A DNA stretch of 64,000 bases from Enoplolaimus lenunculus (taxonomy: Eukaryota; Nematoda; Enoplea; Enoplida; Thoracostomopsidae): the NCBI GenBank assembly GCA_030248215.1, contig JASANG010001082.1, positions 45,606 to 109,605 of the forward strand, in the 5' to 3' direction. Under the pieces are notes generated by a model, which worked only from the letters and a program-made list of their open reading frames with translations, did no database searches and was not told the DNA's origin. The position numbers and the translations under genes were made by a program. The number at the start of each line of letters is the position of its first letter. Position 1 is the first letter of the stretch. Shown in pieces: positions 12,158 through 21,891 of the stretch.

Positions 12158-12419
12158 CTGGACAACGCGCCCGCAGTGGGAGGCTGGACGGGGAGCGGGT
12201 GGAACTCCGCCAGAACACTAGTTCTGACTGTCTCAAGCCAGTTAAGGAGAGCACCCTGAGATAAGCCAAAACTAACGCTAGTTGCGTTGTCTACATATGT
12301 AGACCGTTGGGCTGATTAAGGTGAAAATTTTGCCGGGCCGTTGAGGGTTAAGGTTTAGGAACTATCCGCTTTTACGGACTCTTATTAGGGATACAGACTC
12401 CTATTGATTGGGATTCAAA

Positions 12420-13260
12420 ATGGGGACCCCCTCATTACCCCCCTCTTATTCGGGTCACTACAGTAGTAGCTTTCAAGAAATTTTACTTAATATTTGTTTC
12501 CGGTTTTGGTACTGCCTTAAATCATTGTAAACTTCAACGACGTCTAAATATTTGCATCGTTGCAAATTACGGTTGAATATATTGAGTATTAACAAAATGT
12601 TGAAATTGCTGTTGTGCACATGTCAATGCTCCAAGCGTGTTTCTATTGATCCACAATACATCTCAGTATAAACGAAAAAAGCAGTTGTGCAACTATGAAG
12701 AAAAGCTGCGAATTTGTTTGTGTGACGTCATATCACAATTTGGTAGTGTGAACGTCGGTTGAATCTTTGGGCAATCTCAATTCTACAGCGCTGTGAAATA
12801 TGTTCCGATTTTATGTGAAAAATGATATATACGTATGGTTATTAGTTGAAAACGCTGCTTAAGCATCTCGTTTGTAATCTTTACAAATTAATACACACCA
12901 AATCCAATACGCAAAACATATATCATGGCCCATTATGGGAACTTTTACAGCTTGTTTTGGTCACTTTACAAGAGCATATAATTTGTTCAGCGTATCAGTG
13001 ATAGTGCGTACATTAGCGGTAGGTGCAGTGACTTAGATTGTAAACCCGTAGACGTCCTAAAATGTGAAGCACCGATATTATAGAAATAAGTTGTAGTTAG
13101 ATTATTGCTAATTTATTATCACTTTGAAAACCACTTGGGACGGATGCCATGTAACAGAATAGGTATTTCACCGTAGTACTTTTGAAACAGTTGTAGAATT
13201 TCAAAAAATTTGAAATGATTCGATAGGTGCTATGCACTAATCAAGCGAGTATCGTGCGGA
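12420..13260. other. gene-free interval
   Basis: It contains the remainder of the dispersed repeat (to about 12465) and the right outer inverted repeat (12829-12920). I see no exon or RNA gene in the rest. Confidence 0.35.
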
Positions 13261-13322
13261 ACGTCATCATAAAATACTTGGCCCATGTTACTTTAAGGGG
13301 AGTAACAGAAGATTAAGCGTAT

Positions 13323-16158
13323 TGTAACACAGCGAACTTAAAAAATACAACTTCAAACTCTGTCAGCACTCTGGGGAACGACTTCCTAACTAAGTCCGAA
13401 GGTTACCAAAGCAAGCGCAAGCTCTATACTTCTTACAATAAAAATCGCACGAGCTATAAATCTAAAACAACTTAATTAAACTCAAGCCCCGTGGCAGAAA
13501 CAGATGCTTAAACTTTCCTATGCCCCAAACATATCGCAGATCGCGTAACACAAAATAAGTACTTTCAGAACCATAAAACAAGCCAAAGAACAATAAAATT
13601 ACGGCTCCCTTGAAGGGCCAAACACTCTTAAATATCCATTTGTTACTACTCGGCAACTCAGTAGACGATTTAAAACCCCAAAATAGCACTAATTGACACC
13701 CCAAAATACTTGTAATCAACATCATACAAACCAAGAAACTTCTTGTCGAACCAGATAAACTACACAACTACGTATTTGTTAAATATTATTTGAAACTTAG
13801 GGGCTCCTTGCGGAATGAATTCTCGTATGCACGCTATAATATTCCAATCGTAAAACTCAACCAACGGACTCCCTGGTCTGACAAAAAATTCCAAAACCGG
13901 CTTAGCAATAAATATCGCACACGAATTTTCACAAAAAATCCACTTCACCGCAAAAATTAGTCAGAAATTCCACTTAGGCTTCACAAAGTATCGTACACAA
14001 CGGGCTCCAAATACTCTTATCTCAAAAATACAGTACAGTTATCTCGATACTAAACGCTTACTTCGCGTGCAACTATAACAAATAACTCCTCAAAATCGGT
14101 AAACTCTAAAAATCATAAACTACAAAACACAAAATCCGCTAAGCCGTCGGCAGCAACTCGCTCCCGTATACCAGTGAGCCCCCAAACCCAACTTGTTAGT
14201 GTAGCGTGGGGGACTTTAGAATTTTTAGGATACCCTGGTGTGACTTTAAAACCCCTTTTTTGAAAACATCGGAGGAAATTTTTAAGTTTATCCCATTTTA
14301 TTGATGTAGATTGTGCAATATATGTGTATACATATTATGTATACATATACAATTAGTGTGTTCATGTAATAAACATTTGTATATGTGCGTGTGTTTTAAT
14401 TATTGTGTACAGTTGAGGTTGGTGCTATTGGGAAGATTTGTGCTGTTATATTGCTATTGGACCTACTGAAAGGAGTTAAACAATTGTTCATACTGTTTGT
14501 GTGTATATTTATTCCAGTGCGCTTTGGACCACTTGCAAGTGTAGGGTTGTGTAGGCAAGTAGTGTAATTATTGCTCATTACTCTAGCTTTCATGTAGAAT
14601 ATCGAATTATATGAATGCTCACATATGTGAGAAATTGAATTTGTCGGATTATGTGGTAGTTGCGTAAAAATAAGCGGGGTATTGGGTAAATCAGGCTTAG
14701 CCTATAGTCGGATATCAATATCAGCTTCCTGATGGATATGCACTACTGCGAGAAGTCTAGGACATGTTATTTAATATTTTGTAGTATAAAAGTGTAATCT
14801 AAGTCCAGAATGGTGGTCGAGTAGCCCCTTTTTAAGAAGTTAAAGAATGACAGTTCTGAGAATTGTAGGAACCTTGAAACAACCATTCGAAGCCACAACA
14901 TTAGGATTCTAAGAACTCTTTAAAATTTTTCGCCAAAATTTTGTTTTCAAAATTACGGATTTTCGTCAAAATAGTGGAATTTTTTACTTTTTATTTGATT
15001 TGAAAGATCAATTTTGTTTTTAAAATAAATTGCTTGGGTCAAAACAACATACTTTAAATTTTTGAGCTATTTTAAAAGTTTAAATTTTCATCTAAAAACT
15101 AAATTTTTAAGACAAAACAGCTTTTTGTTAGATTTTAGTAAAATTTTATGATCGAAATTTTTAATAAAAACCTTTTTAAGTTAAATTTAGTGGTTTTTCA
15201 ACAGTTTTGAAAAATTTTAAATTTTTATCTTAAAATTCCTAGAACTCAATTAACCTTTCGGTTTACGGATATATAAGCGCAGAACAAGTTGGGTTCGGGG
15301 GTTAAGTGGTATACGGGAGCGAGTTGCTGCCCGACGGTTAGCGGATTTTGTGTTTTGTAGTTTATGATTTTTAGAGTTTACCGATTTTGAGGAGTTATTT
15401 GTTATAGTTGCACGCGAAGTAAGCGTTTAGTGTCGAGATAACTGTACTGTATTTTTGACATAAGAGTGTTTGGAGCCCGTTGTGTACGATACTTTGTGAA
15501 GCCTAAGTGGAATTTCTGACTAATTTTTGCGGTGAAGTGGATTTTTTGTGAAAATTCGTGTGGGATATTTATTGTTAAGCCGGTTTTGGAATTTTTTTGT
15601 CAGACCAGGGAGTCCGTTGGTTGAGTTTTACGATTGGAATATTATAGCGTGCATACGAGAATTCATTCCGCAAGGAGCCCCTAAGTTTCAAATAATATTT
15701 AACAAATACGTAGTTGCGTAGTTTATCTGGTTAGACAAGAAGTTTCTTGGTTTGTATGATGTTGATTACAAGTATTTTGGGGTGTCAATTAGTGCTATTT
15801 TGGGGTTTTAAATCGTCTACTATGTTGCCGAGTAGTAACAAATGGATATTTAAGAGTGTTTGGCTCTTCAAGGGAGCCGTAATTTTATTGTTCTTTGGCT
15901 TGTTTTATGGTTCTGAAAGTACTTATTTTGTGTTACGCGATCTGCGATATTTTTGGGGCATAGGAAAGTTTAAGCATCTGTTTCTGCCATGGGGCTTGAG
16001 TTTAATTAAGTTGTTTTAGATTTATAGCTCGTGCGATTTTTATTGTAAGAAGTATAGAGCTTGCGCTTGCTTTGGTAACCTTCGAACTTAGTTAGGAAGT
16101 CGTTCCCCAGAGTGCTGACAGAGTTTGAAGTTGTATTTTTTAAGTTCGCTGTGTTACA
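13323..16158. mobile_element. 2.8-kb long-inverted-repeat (foldback) DNA transposon with GTAT TSD
   Basis: The element starts TGTAACACAGCGAACTT and ends with the exact inverse ending GTTCGCTGTGTTACA. It is flanked by the 4-bp duplication GTAT (13319-13322 and 16159-16162); the uninterrupted MITE copy at 6294 shows the empty site AAGCGTATTCCTAAG. The two arms, about 13323-14200 and 15282-16158, are nearly identical for about 880 bp and flank an AT-rich 1.1-kb centre. TGTNR ends with 4-bp duplications fit Ginger-type DNA transposons, but no integrase-like transposase is present, so this assignment is tentative. The few differences between the arms suggest a young insertion or arm-to-arm conversion. 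Confidence 0.85.
15747..16019 (+). other. short open frame in the foldback arm, coding status doubtful
   Basis: Each arm carries the same open frame: about 90 codons here and 101 codons on the opposite strand at 13462-13767. The predicted product is hydrophobic with two possible membrane segments and no known motif. Its conservation is explained by the arms being recent copies of each other. I would not call a gene without transcripts. Confidence 0.2.
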
Positions 16159-16779
16159 GTATTCCTAAGCATAAGCCTAAGCCTAAGCGTTGCAAAAATG
16201 TGTTCCAAAGCCTAGCTTGACCCTAAGCCTTAGCGTAAGCAAAAAAATGCAATCTACAATCTAAACCTAAGTACTCTTTTATGGACCCACCAGAAACCTG
16301 GACGCCCCTTAAAGTAACATGGGCCAAATGCTTTATGTCCTTGAGAAACGTCTCGGTTTGATTGAATATATGTAAAACAAAAGGGCCAAAAATTCATTCA
16401 ATAGATAACTAGTATGTCAACCGACCCATGAATAAATGAAGGCCGGAACCATTTCCCTGAGAAGAGTTAAGCTTAAGCTTTAGAGTAATTTTGAAGCTTA
16501 GGTTTAGGAATAAGTGTGAACTAAGAAATGCGGCGTCCGCGTACGGAAAAACCATGATTTCAAGTGTCAGTCAACCGGATTCTGCTTTCTATGCACAGCA
16601 ATCATGTGCAGCCCGTCTTGAAACAATGCTGGAAACTTTATAACTTGAATAATAGTAAATGAGTTATATAGATAACCTTGTAAAAGTATATACTCAAATT
16701 TGCTCATAATGTTTTCATACTAAACTGTATATTATGTATTAACAATTTTACCCCGTGGCAAGAGTGGGGTCCTCGCTAG

Positions 16780-17110
16780 TTTTAAAATGAAATCCACCTC
16801 ACTTCACCCCGGGAATCCCCATCCCCATGACATTCCTGGAAGTTCGAAATATAGAAGCGAATTAAGGCTCGAACCGCAAGTACTAAGTTTTCGAAAAATG
16901 ATTCAATTTCAGATTCAATTTCTAAAACTCAAACCCCAGCCTTGCAGGATTCGGCTTTTTCAAAACCGAATGTTAAACTTTTAGGCGCAACATTTTTCGC
17001 ACGAAAATAGGGAAATTGGGATATTACATTGGAAGTTGACACTTTGTGAAATTTGGATATTACAGGGACATTGAGAAATGGGGATATTACCCGGGGAATT
17101 GGGATTGTAG
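16780..17110. repeat. GGAAATTGGGATATTAC-type simple repeats
   Basis: Short imperfect repeats of the type GGGAAATTGGGATATTAC recur at about 17010-17100 and again near 17830 and 18340-18480, separated by unrelated sequence. They look like drifted minisatellite units. No coding potential is supported. Confidence 0.45.
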
Positions 17111-17483
17111 GTTGCTGTGCCACACTTAAACCTATTTCAAACTAAAACTAAAATATAAAATAAAACCTTAAACCAAAACCACACCTTAAGGGAGTCCCTG
17201 GTTCCACCTAGTCTCTCTTAGAACTTAAGTTAGGCTTAGGCGTTGCTATTATGCGTAGAAAGTGTTAAATCGATGTCATGGCGGCTGTGTCCGCAATGTA
17301 AACTTACCTGGGCCCTGCGTGGCCATTTAGTACTCGTTGAATATAGTTGCATTGATTGTTGGCCTAGTCTGCTACTAACGACATAGCTAGGCTATGTCAG
17401 CACCAATATGGTGCTTTGGTATTATGTGTGTCTCCGGCATTATTGTTGTTGTTGTTGTAGGTACCGGGTGTGTGGCTCCGGAC

Positions 17484-17537
17484 CTCATTTGCATAGCGGA
17501 CACACGATTTTGGGTGTCGGCGAAATGCAAATGAGGT
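17484..17537. repeat. short inverted repeat CCTCATTTGCAT / ATGCAAATGAGG
   Basis: A perfect 12-bp inverted repeat encloses a 30-bp loop that itself contains GGACACACGATTTTGGGTGTC-like partial symmetry. It could be the core of a small MITE. No duplication at the ends was identified. Confidence 0.4.
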
Positions 17538-17871
17538 CGGGATATGAAAATGGGTAGCCAGGACCGGATTCATTCTTGATTCTGAGCTAGTACTGAACGG
17601 TTGCATTCTTATTTTTGGCGGACACTGTATATTATTCACGGTTACGTTTGTGCTAAAGGTTTACAGTTGGATCAGAAACGAAACTCGGGTAAGTAGGTTG
17701 ACTTTGATTCAATTTAAGAATAGTCACGGTGGCATAGGATGTGAAGGAAACCACGGTGCATAGATTTAATCGGCATTGCGCAAGGCGCAGGATAACCCAG
17801 TATAGATTACTGGTGTCATGTGGTAAAAGGGAACTTGGGATATTTAAGGAAACCTGGGGAAAAGTAGTCTA

Positions 17872-17975
17872 ATAAATCTAACGGGGTTAGATTGGTCGGA
17901 AATTTGGTGTAACTCTAACGGGGTTAGAGTACACGGTTTTACAGGGTGTAATTCTAACGGGGTTAGAATTGCACG
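17872..17975. repeat. three tandem TCTAACGGGGTTAGA palindromic units
   Basis: The palindromic unit TCTAACGGGGTTAGA occurs three times at intervals of about 32-36 bp (17877, 17911, 17951), each followed by a short GC-poor spacer ending near ACGG. It is a local minisatellite whose unit can fold into a hairpin. Confidence 0.6.
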
Positions 17976-18539
17976 GATTCTGGAAAACGGCGGAAATATT
18001 AGGAACGGTAAAGCCAGTGGCTGGATTAAACCAGATTCAGGCGTCGGCTTTAAGGATTCCGGCTCGGGTTGCCAGTTAAATTGCATAACCTGTAACTTGC
18101 TGGTATTGAATATTGAATATTGGTATTATACGGGATTTGGGTTGGGATTTCTAATAAACATTTACCGGCCGCGTTTACTAAATCAGAGCGATAAGCATAC
18201 ATCGAGGAAAGAACATAACAGGCGATACAGGGTACAGGCTTAAGACAAAATCACGAACTTCTCACAGGGATATTGGAAAATTTGGATTAAAGCGAAATTG
18301 CGATTTCGTACGCATCGTTTTTCGCTCAGGATTTTGGGAAATTGGGATATTTAATACATAGCCGGAAATTTGCGATTTTAGGAAATTGGGATATTATCTG
18401 GGAAGGGGAACTTGGATGATGGAAAATTGCAATTCTACCGAAAAATTGCGACGTTGAGAAATTTTGATATGACCCAGGAAGTTCGGAATGACCTGTTCTA
18501 TACATTGGCCAGATATTGTAACCCTGCAAGGAATTTCAT

Positions 18540-18716
18540 CGGCCAACAGGGCCGGATCGTTTTCCGGAGAGGCTATAATAGACTTAGGTAAAGCTTTAGA
18601 CTAATTTTTTGCTTAGGGTTAGGCTTTAGGCTTAGGAATAGGCTCATCCATGCGCTTAGGCTTAGGTTTATGAGTATGCTTATACTACTATTCCTGCCAT
18701 GTTCTATACATGGGCC
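18540..18716. mobile_element. hAT-like MITE, GGCCCATGTA family (reverse copy)
   Basis: It runs from about GGCCAACAGGGCCGGATCG to TGTTCTATACATGGGCC, the inverse order of the copies at 19203 and 28485, with TTAGGCTTTAGGCTTAGG hexamers inside. Flanks ATTTCATC and CTTTTATC match at 6 of 8 positions, which fits a decayed 8-bp target duplication. Confidence 0.65.
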
Positions 18717-19202
18717 CTTTTATCTTCTAAATCTAATGTATTATTCACAGTTCATCAATTTGTATTTACAAATAGCAGCAAAATGATATAAAACACATGA
18801 AATTTAATCACCGTTTCCACTTAATATATTAAATAACAAAATTTTGGTGAACGCTATTAATAAACAGAAAATAAAGGCAAATTACCGGTGATAAAATAGT
18901 TGCAACTCCTAGACTAATAGAAAATTGATAAGACGTTGTAATGCGAAATTACCGTTGATAATTTGCCGAAGGTCGCTTGTTGAAGTAAAACAACTTAACC
19001 GCTTAAAACAAACATTACAATTAAATAAAAAATCAATGTGACGAAGACCGCCGCACGACCGGATACCAAAGAAATACCGGAGACTTGTTTTTCAATGAAA
19101 AGAAAACTTGATCACGCTAAATTTAACTAATTCAGTGATTTGTTACACTTTTATGGTTACAAAAATTGCAGTATTAATTGCACTTTCTGGTATACTTTGT
19201 TC

Positions 19203-19382
19203 GGCCCATAGAACAGGGTCAGAACAGAAGTATGAGCATATTCCAAAGCCTAAGCGTATGTATGAGCCTATTCCTATGCCTAAGCCTTAGCCTAAACCTA
19301 CGCAAAAAATTAGTCTAAAGCTTAAAGTGACTCTATTATAGCCCCTCCGGAAAACAATCCGGCACTGTTCTCTACATGGACC
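19203..19382. mobile_element. hAT-like MITE, GGCCCATGTA family, with 8-bp TSD
   Basis: A 180-bp element starts GGCCCATAGAACAGGGTC and ends GCACTGTTCTCTACATGGACC. Flanks are CTTTGTTC (19195-19202) and CTTAGTTC (19383-19390), 7 of 8 identical. The interior has CCTAAGCC hexamers, GTCTAAAGCTTAAAGTGACT and GCCCCTCCGGAAAA. The frame at 19108-19290 runs across its left end and is not a gene. Confidence 0.8.
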
Positions 19383-20094
19383 CTTAGTTCTATCTCCTCG
19401 ATTAATGAACGGTTTACGTTACTTTTTCAGCGATAAATATCAAGCAAATCTGAATAAGCGAATCAGGTGTCGAGTTTTTGCAGGAGCCAAATCCAATTTG
19501 TGACGCAGCTGGATACCCAAATCGCACCGTGAATCATCTTACTAAGTACGTTGCTTATTTGAAACATTTCGATGTGTGGACAATAGGCCTCCTGGACAAA
19601 TCGGTCATCCACGTTAAAATGCACGCGCCGATGTAATAAATGTTCCACCCACCTCATTAGGAACAGCATCAAAGTACACATACTAGCTGGAGGCAAAGTA
19701 CAGTTTCATAGCTGTATTAACATAGTGTTAATTGTCTAGACTCTGTCGGAAGGGACTCTGGATAAATACATGTTGTCTGTAGGATGTCAGGACATTACGT
19801 TAGCACACGCGCACACATTTAAAAAGACACGCTGTGCACACATATTCACACACATCATTCAACGCAAAAAATTGATTCCCTTCTGAGGGACTATGGACAT
19901 TAACAGTTCCCAATAATGATGTCAGTCAGGACAAGTATATTTTATGGCCTAGAGCATATTCATTGTCTAAAGGTTCAGACAATAACATACATATTGACAT
20001 CTCAGTCAGTGTATAGAGAGTGAGTAGGGACAACGTCGGCACCCAAAAGGGAGGGACAATTTTTACAAATGTGCGTGCATTTTAACGTGGATGA

Positions 20095-20350
20095 CCCAAA
20101 AAGGCCATCCGGACAAAAGACCATCCGGACAAAAGAGGATCCGGACAAAAGGCCGTCCGGACAGAAGGCCGTCCGGACTAAAGGCTGTCTGAACAATAGG
20201 CCGTATGGACAAAAGGCTGTCCAGACAAAATACCGCTAGGGTAAAAGGGCGACCGGACAAAATACCGTCCGGACAAAAGGCCATCAGGACAAAAGGCTGT
20301 TCGGACAAAAGGCCATCTGGACAAAAGTCTGTCCGGACAAAATACCGTCT
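20095..20350. repeat. minisatellite, 16-bp unit AAAAGGCCGTCCGGAC
   Basis: About 16 head-to-tail copies of a 16-bp unit close to AAAAGGCCGTCCGGAC, with scattered substitutions. The core GTCCGGAC is itself palindromic. The same unit occurs in the opposite orientation at about 21215-21600, so the two arrays form a large inverted pair. The open frames across them are repeat translation, not genes. Confidence 0.85.
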
Positions 20351-20702
20351 GTATACAAGGACGCCTTAGAAAATTTAATTAAACGAAAAGCTCTTAAACA
20401 ACGACACGGTAAATGGGGGTAGAGCGATTTGAATAAGCAATAAAAATTAACCCAGCAATATCATAGTGAGCATTTGTTATTTGTTTTCTGTTTTTTACTT
20501 ACTGTAACCAAAATCTAAACATGCTGGTCGTTTTTGCCCTTTTGACCATTTCCAAGCTCTCCAGCCCCTAATAAATCGCCAGAAACCATTTTATAAGTCA
20601 ACCGCTGGTACGATAAATCATAAATCGAAAATGAATTCCACAAAATCAAAAGCAACAACTGCTCTGCAACGAAACAATGTAACTACAAAAAATTCCTATC
20701 GC

Positions 20703-21083
20703 CAGGGATGGGAGTCATGGTGAAGGTAAGGCTCGGTATTTGACAGGTTTCGGTCTTGGTCTTTTTAGTCTCCGTAGGTTGGAACCAAAACCAGAAGTCG
20801 AGGATTCAGCGAATGTATGGCTGTATCGTTTAAGTATTAAGTGATACCTAATATTAATAAATACAATTTCCCTGTGAATCTATTTTCATAGTTACGTACT
20901 TAATTAAATTATGAGCAGATATTCTGATAAACACAAAAAACTGAAAAGCATTAAAAATAATTTATTTTGAAAATTTAAAATTTTCCGGTGATGACCATAA
21001 ATTGACCGGGGTTGACACTTTTTATGGTCCGTCTCGGTAGTCAGGTCTCGGTCTCTGTTTTTAATTGAGACAGCCCATCGCGG
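20703..21083. mobile_element. hAT-like element, CAGGGATGGG family, with 8-bp TSD
   Basis: It starts CAGGGATGGGAGTCATGG and ends AGACAGCCCATCGCGG. Flanks CCTATCGC (20695-20702) and CCTATAGC (21084-21091) match at 7 of 8 positions. Subterminal CTCGG-rich stretches (TCTCGGTCTCTG and similar) define the family; related copies lie at about 36600, 52359, 52995 and 54374. CAGGG-type ends with 8-bp duplications indicate hAT. It is non-coding and sits between the two halves of the inverted minisatellite. Confidence 0.8.
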
Positions 21084-21214
21084 CCTATAGCGTAAAAATA
21101 TATACTGGTCGGGCGTATCAAGATACGCATCGTGATAACGAGTGTGATCTAGGCAGTGAATATTTCACCTAAAGGTACGAGAAATTTTGCACAGACGTAA
21201 TGTCTACACGTTGG

Positions 21215-21660
21215 ATGAGTTTATTCGGACGGACTTCTGTTCGGACGGCGTTTTGTACAGGCAGCCTTTTGTCCAGACGGCCTTTTGTCTAGACGGTATT
21301 TTGACCAGTCGGCCTTTTGTCCGGACAGCCCTTTGTCCAGGCGGCCTTTTGTTCGGACGGCCTTATGTCCGGACGGCCTTATGTCCGGACGGCCTTTTGT
21401 AAAGGTGGCGTTTTGTACGGACGGCCTTTTGTAAAGGTGGCGTTTTGTACGGACGGCCTTTTGTAAAGATGGCGTTTTGTACGGACGGCCTTTTGCAAAG
21501 GTGGCGTTTTGTACGGACGGCCTTTTGTCCAGGCGGCGTTTTGTGCGGACACCCTTTTGTCCAGGCGGCCTTTTGTCCTAACGGTTTTTTGTCCGGCGGC
21601 AATCTGTTCGGCGGCCGCTAGTTCGGCGGCAATCTGTTCGGCGGCCGCTAGTCCGGCGGC
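21215..21660. repeat. minisatellite, inverted partner array (GGCCTTTTGTCCGGAC)
   Basis: About 24 copies of GGCCTTTTGTCCGGAC, the reverse complement of the unit at 20095-20350. A sub-array near 21395-21530 alternates a variant TTTTGTAAAGGTGGCG with TTTTGTACGGACGGCC, giving a 32-bp higher-order unit. The array ends in a GC-rich variant with GGCGGCCGCTAGT twice. It ends about 230 bp before the CSRP start codon. Confidence 0.85.
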
Positions 21661-21891
21661 CTCTGTCCGGTCACCGTATTGGTTATAAAATTGAACGAAA
21701 AATTCCGATGTACATTCATCAATCTGTGTGATATTTAAGTCCATTGAAGTATAACAGATAAATTTTCTCGTCAGCGTATTGAATGCGGTGTTGGTTCCAT
21801 GAAAACTAACTTTAACAATTAATCTTAGCTTTGACGTACGCAGAAACTATCCATCAATACGAGCAAGACCGAGTCGTTGTTGTAAAGCAAA

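Larger units (their letters stand above)
10708..12347 (+). mobile_element. piggyBac transposon, internally deleted, TTAA-flanked
   Basis: The element is bounded by the target duplication TTAA at 10704-10707 and 12348-12351. Its ends CCCTCAATGGCCCG and CGGGCCGTTGAGGG are inverted copies with one mismatch. Both features define piggyBac. A 16-bp perfect palindrome GTCTACATATGTAGAC occurs three times, at 10725-10740, 10902-10917 and 12289-12304, close to the two ends; subterminal repeats of this kind are probable transposase-binding sites. The element interrupts a copy of the dispersed repeat described at 7838. The coding region has lost its middle, so the copy should be immobile on its own, though its intact ends could still be used in trans. 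Confidence 0.93.
9620..12920. other. outer inverted repeat flanking the 9.6-12.9 kb block
   Basis: A block of about 90 bp at 9622-9710 (GTTTTGCGTATTG, GGTGTGTATT, ACGAGATGCTT, CAACTAATAACCAT in order) recurs inverted at about 12829-12920. The arms look roughly 85 percent identical by eye. They enclose an inverted-repeat element, the piggyBac and the repeat it sits in. They may be the ends of one old transposon filled by later insertions, or two unrelated insertions of one family in opposite orientation. Confidence 0.4.
13280..16327. mobile_element. hAT-like MITE (GGCCCATGTTAC family) split by a later insertion
   Basis: The left end GGCCCATGTTACTTTAAGGG begins at 13280 and the matching right end CCCCTTAAAGTAACATGGGCC, an exact inverse, ends at about 16325. 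Flanks read AAATACTT on the left and AAATGCTT on the right, an 8-bp duplication with one mismatch. Without the insertion at 13323-16158 the element would be about 210 bp and would match the copies at 6294 and 32212, including the CCTAAGCCTAAGCG hexamers and ACCCACCAGAAACCTGGACG. Confidence 0.85.

Noticed and set aside
13462-13948. Membrane-protein genes in the arms of the 2.8-kb foldback element.
   Set aside because: Both arms carry the same frames only because they are inverse copies; no motif or splice support was found.
19108-19290. A small secreted protein with a hydrophobic N-terminus and a Lys-Pro tail.
   Set aside because: The tail is the translated CCTAAG hexamer core of a well-bounded MITE that starts at 19203.
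20095-21600. A CRISPR-like array (regularly spaced short repeats).
   Set aside because: The context is eukaryotic and the units are contiguous, without unique spacers.
20063-21744. Cys/Pro- or Lys-rich proteins encoded across the minisatellites.
   Set aside because: They are translations of 16-bp repeats; open frames persist on both strands because the repeat lacks stops.
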